Origin: Prevotellaceae bacterium UBA2448
Lineage (GTDB): Bacteria; Bacteroidota; Bacteroidia; Bacteroidales; Bacteroidaceae
Direction: 5' to 3'
Assembly: GCA_002342585.1 (NCBI GenBank)
Contig: DDQG01000041.1
Span: forward strand, 45,360-66,904
Length of the DNA: 21,545 nt
Below the pieces are notes generated by a model. It made no database searches and was not told where the DNA came from. It was given only the letters and a program-made list of their open reading frames with translations. Numbering within the stretch: position 1 is the stretch's first letter; each line of letters opens with the position of its first letter. Position numbers and translations under genes: made by a program. Shown here piece by piece: positions 21,214-21,545 of the stretch.

Positions 21214-21545
21214 TTATGAGATCTCTATAGCCTTAGTGACTTTCTCCTTCGGTTCAGCCTTCGGCATATTGATAGTCAGAATACCATCTTCTACTTTAGC
21301 TGAAATCTGATCTTTTACGACATCATCAGGCAGCACATAATTCTGTTCGTAGTTCGAGTAGCTAAACTCGCGACGCAGATAGTGATGAGCCTTATCCTCA
21401 TGCTTATGTTCCAATTTGTTCTCAATGGCTACGGTAAGATTGCCATCGTCATTGATGGAAACACGGCAATATTCTTTCTTGATACCTGGAGCCGCAACTT
21501 CCATCGTGTAGGCCTTATCACTCTCCTTCACATTGACTGCAGGTG
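21214..21545 (-). CDS. small heat-shock protein Hsp20 (5' end outside window)
   Basis: The C-terminal 110 residues of an alpha-crystallin-type chaperone, which holds unfolding proteins in a soluble state during stress. The alpha-crystallin domain is seen from YTMEVAAPGIKKE through LRREFSYSNYEQNYVLPDDV and ISAKVEDGILTINMPK, and ends with I-E-I-S, close to the I-x-I anchor. The frame stays open to the window edge: residues P-A-V-N precede the GTG at 21529-21531, which is an internal valine. The true start lies beyond 21545. Confidence 0.93.
   Translation of the reverse strand, partial: PAVNVKESDKAYTMEVAAPGIKKEYCRVSINDDGNLTVAIENKLEHKHEDKAHHYLRREFSYSNYEQNYVLPDDVVKDQISAKVEDGILTINMPKAEPKEKVTKAIEIS

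Noticed and set aside
21214..21531. GTG at 21531 as the Hsp20 start
   Set aside because: The frame continues upstream with sensible codons to the window edge and the alpha-crystallin domain would be short of its N-terminal arm.

Overview
The window looks like chromosomal DNA of a Bacteroidales bacterium, most likely a Prevotella relative. The evidence is direct: several gene starts are preceded by the Bacteroidetes promoter form (TAnnTTTG, in four cases with TTTG about 18-21 bp further upstream), Shine-Dalgarno sequences are mostly absent, and two secreted proteins end in the Prevotella-type C-terminus G-I-Y-I-x-x-G-K-K-x-x-V-K. The families present also fit: HU-HIG DNA-binding protein, fused NfnAB-type oxidoreductase, archaeal/eukaryote-like ProRS, DUF2582 and PL11 lyase. 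No rRNA, tRNA, CRISPR array, transposase or phage gene was recognised.

Bases 1-2800 are the accessory part. An HU-type DNA-binding protein with a low-complexity acidic tail (minus strand) lies downstream of a striking array: seven 22-bp units, five of them carrying a perfect ATACGTAT palindrome core. Next comes a secreted leucine-rich-repeat protein (minus). Its upstream region has a G8 tract next to a -7 box and a 15-bp hairpin that pairs fully only as minus-strand RNA and lies inside a tiny ORF. Then follows a DUF2442 gene whose usual partner DUF4160 appears reduced by internal deletion to a 27-residue ORF, and a remnant of an outer-membrane beta-barrel gene that keeps only its two ends.

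Bases 2800-11760 are mostly conserved genes: serS and an NfnAB-like flavoprotein fusion (plus), a beta-helix lipoprotein (plus), mtgA and an OmpA-family lipoprotein (minus), then proS and a NUDIX hydrolase (plus, probably one operon).

Bases 11760-16750 hold one large secreted enzyme: a PL11 rhamnogalacturonan lyase joined to about 850 residues of autotransporter-associated beta-strand repeats and a secretion-type C-terminus. No SusC/SusD-like genes flank it, so it is not in an obvious polysaccharide utilisation locus.

Bases 16750-21545 carry small genes with well-spaced promoters and clear terminators: an orphan XRE/HipB-like regulator, a low-molecular-weight tyrosine phosphatase, a DUF1294 membrane protein, a flavodoxin-fold reductase with a Cys-rich motif, a MATE exporter, a DUF2582 winged-helix protein, a lipoprotein-type nitroreductase, and a 5'-truncated small heat-shock protein cut by the window edge.

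The best candidates for something undescribed are the 22-bp palindrome array, the leader hairpin/mini-ORF/G-tract region of the LRR gene, and the lyase-repeat fusion. All functional claims rest on reading motifs by eye; no database search was run.
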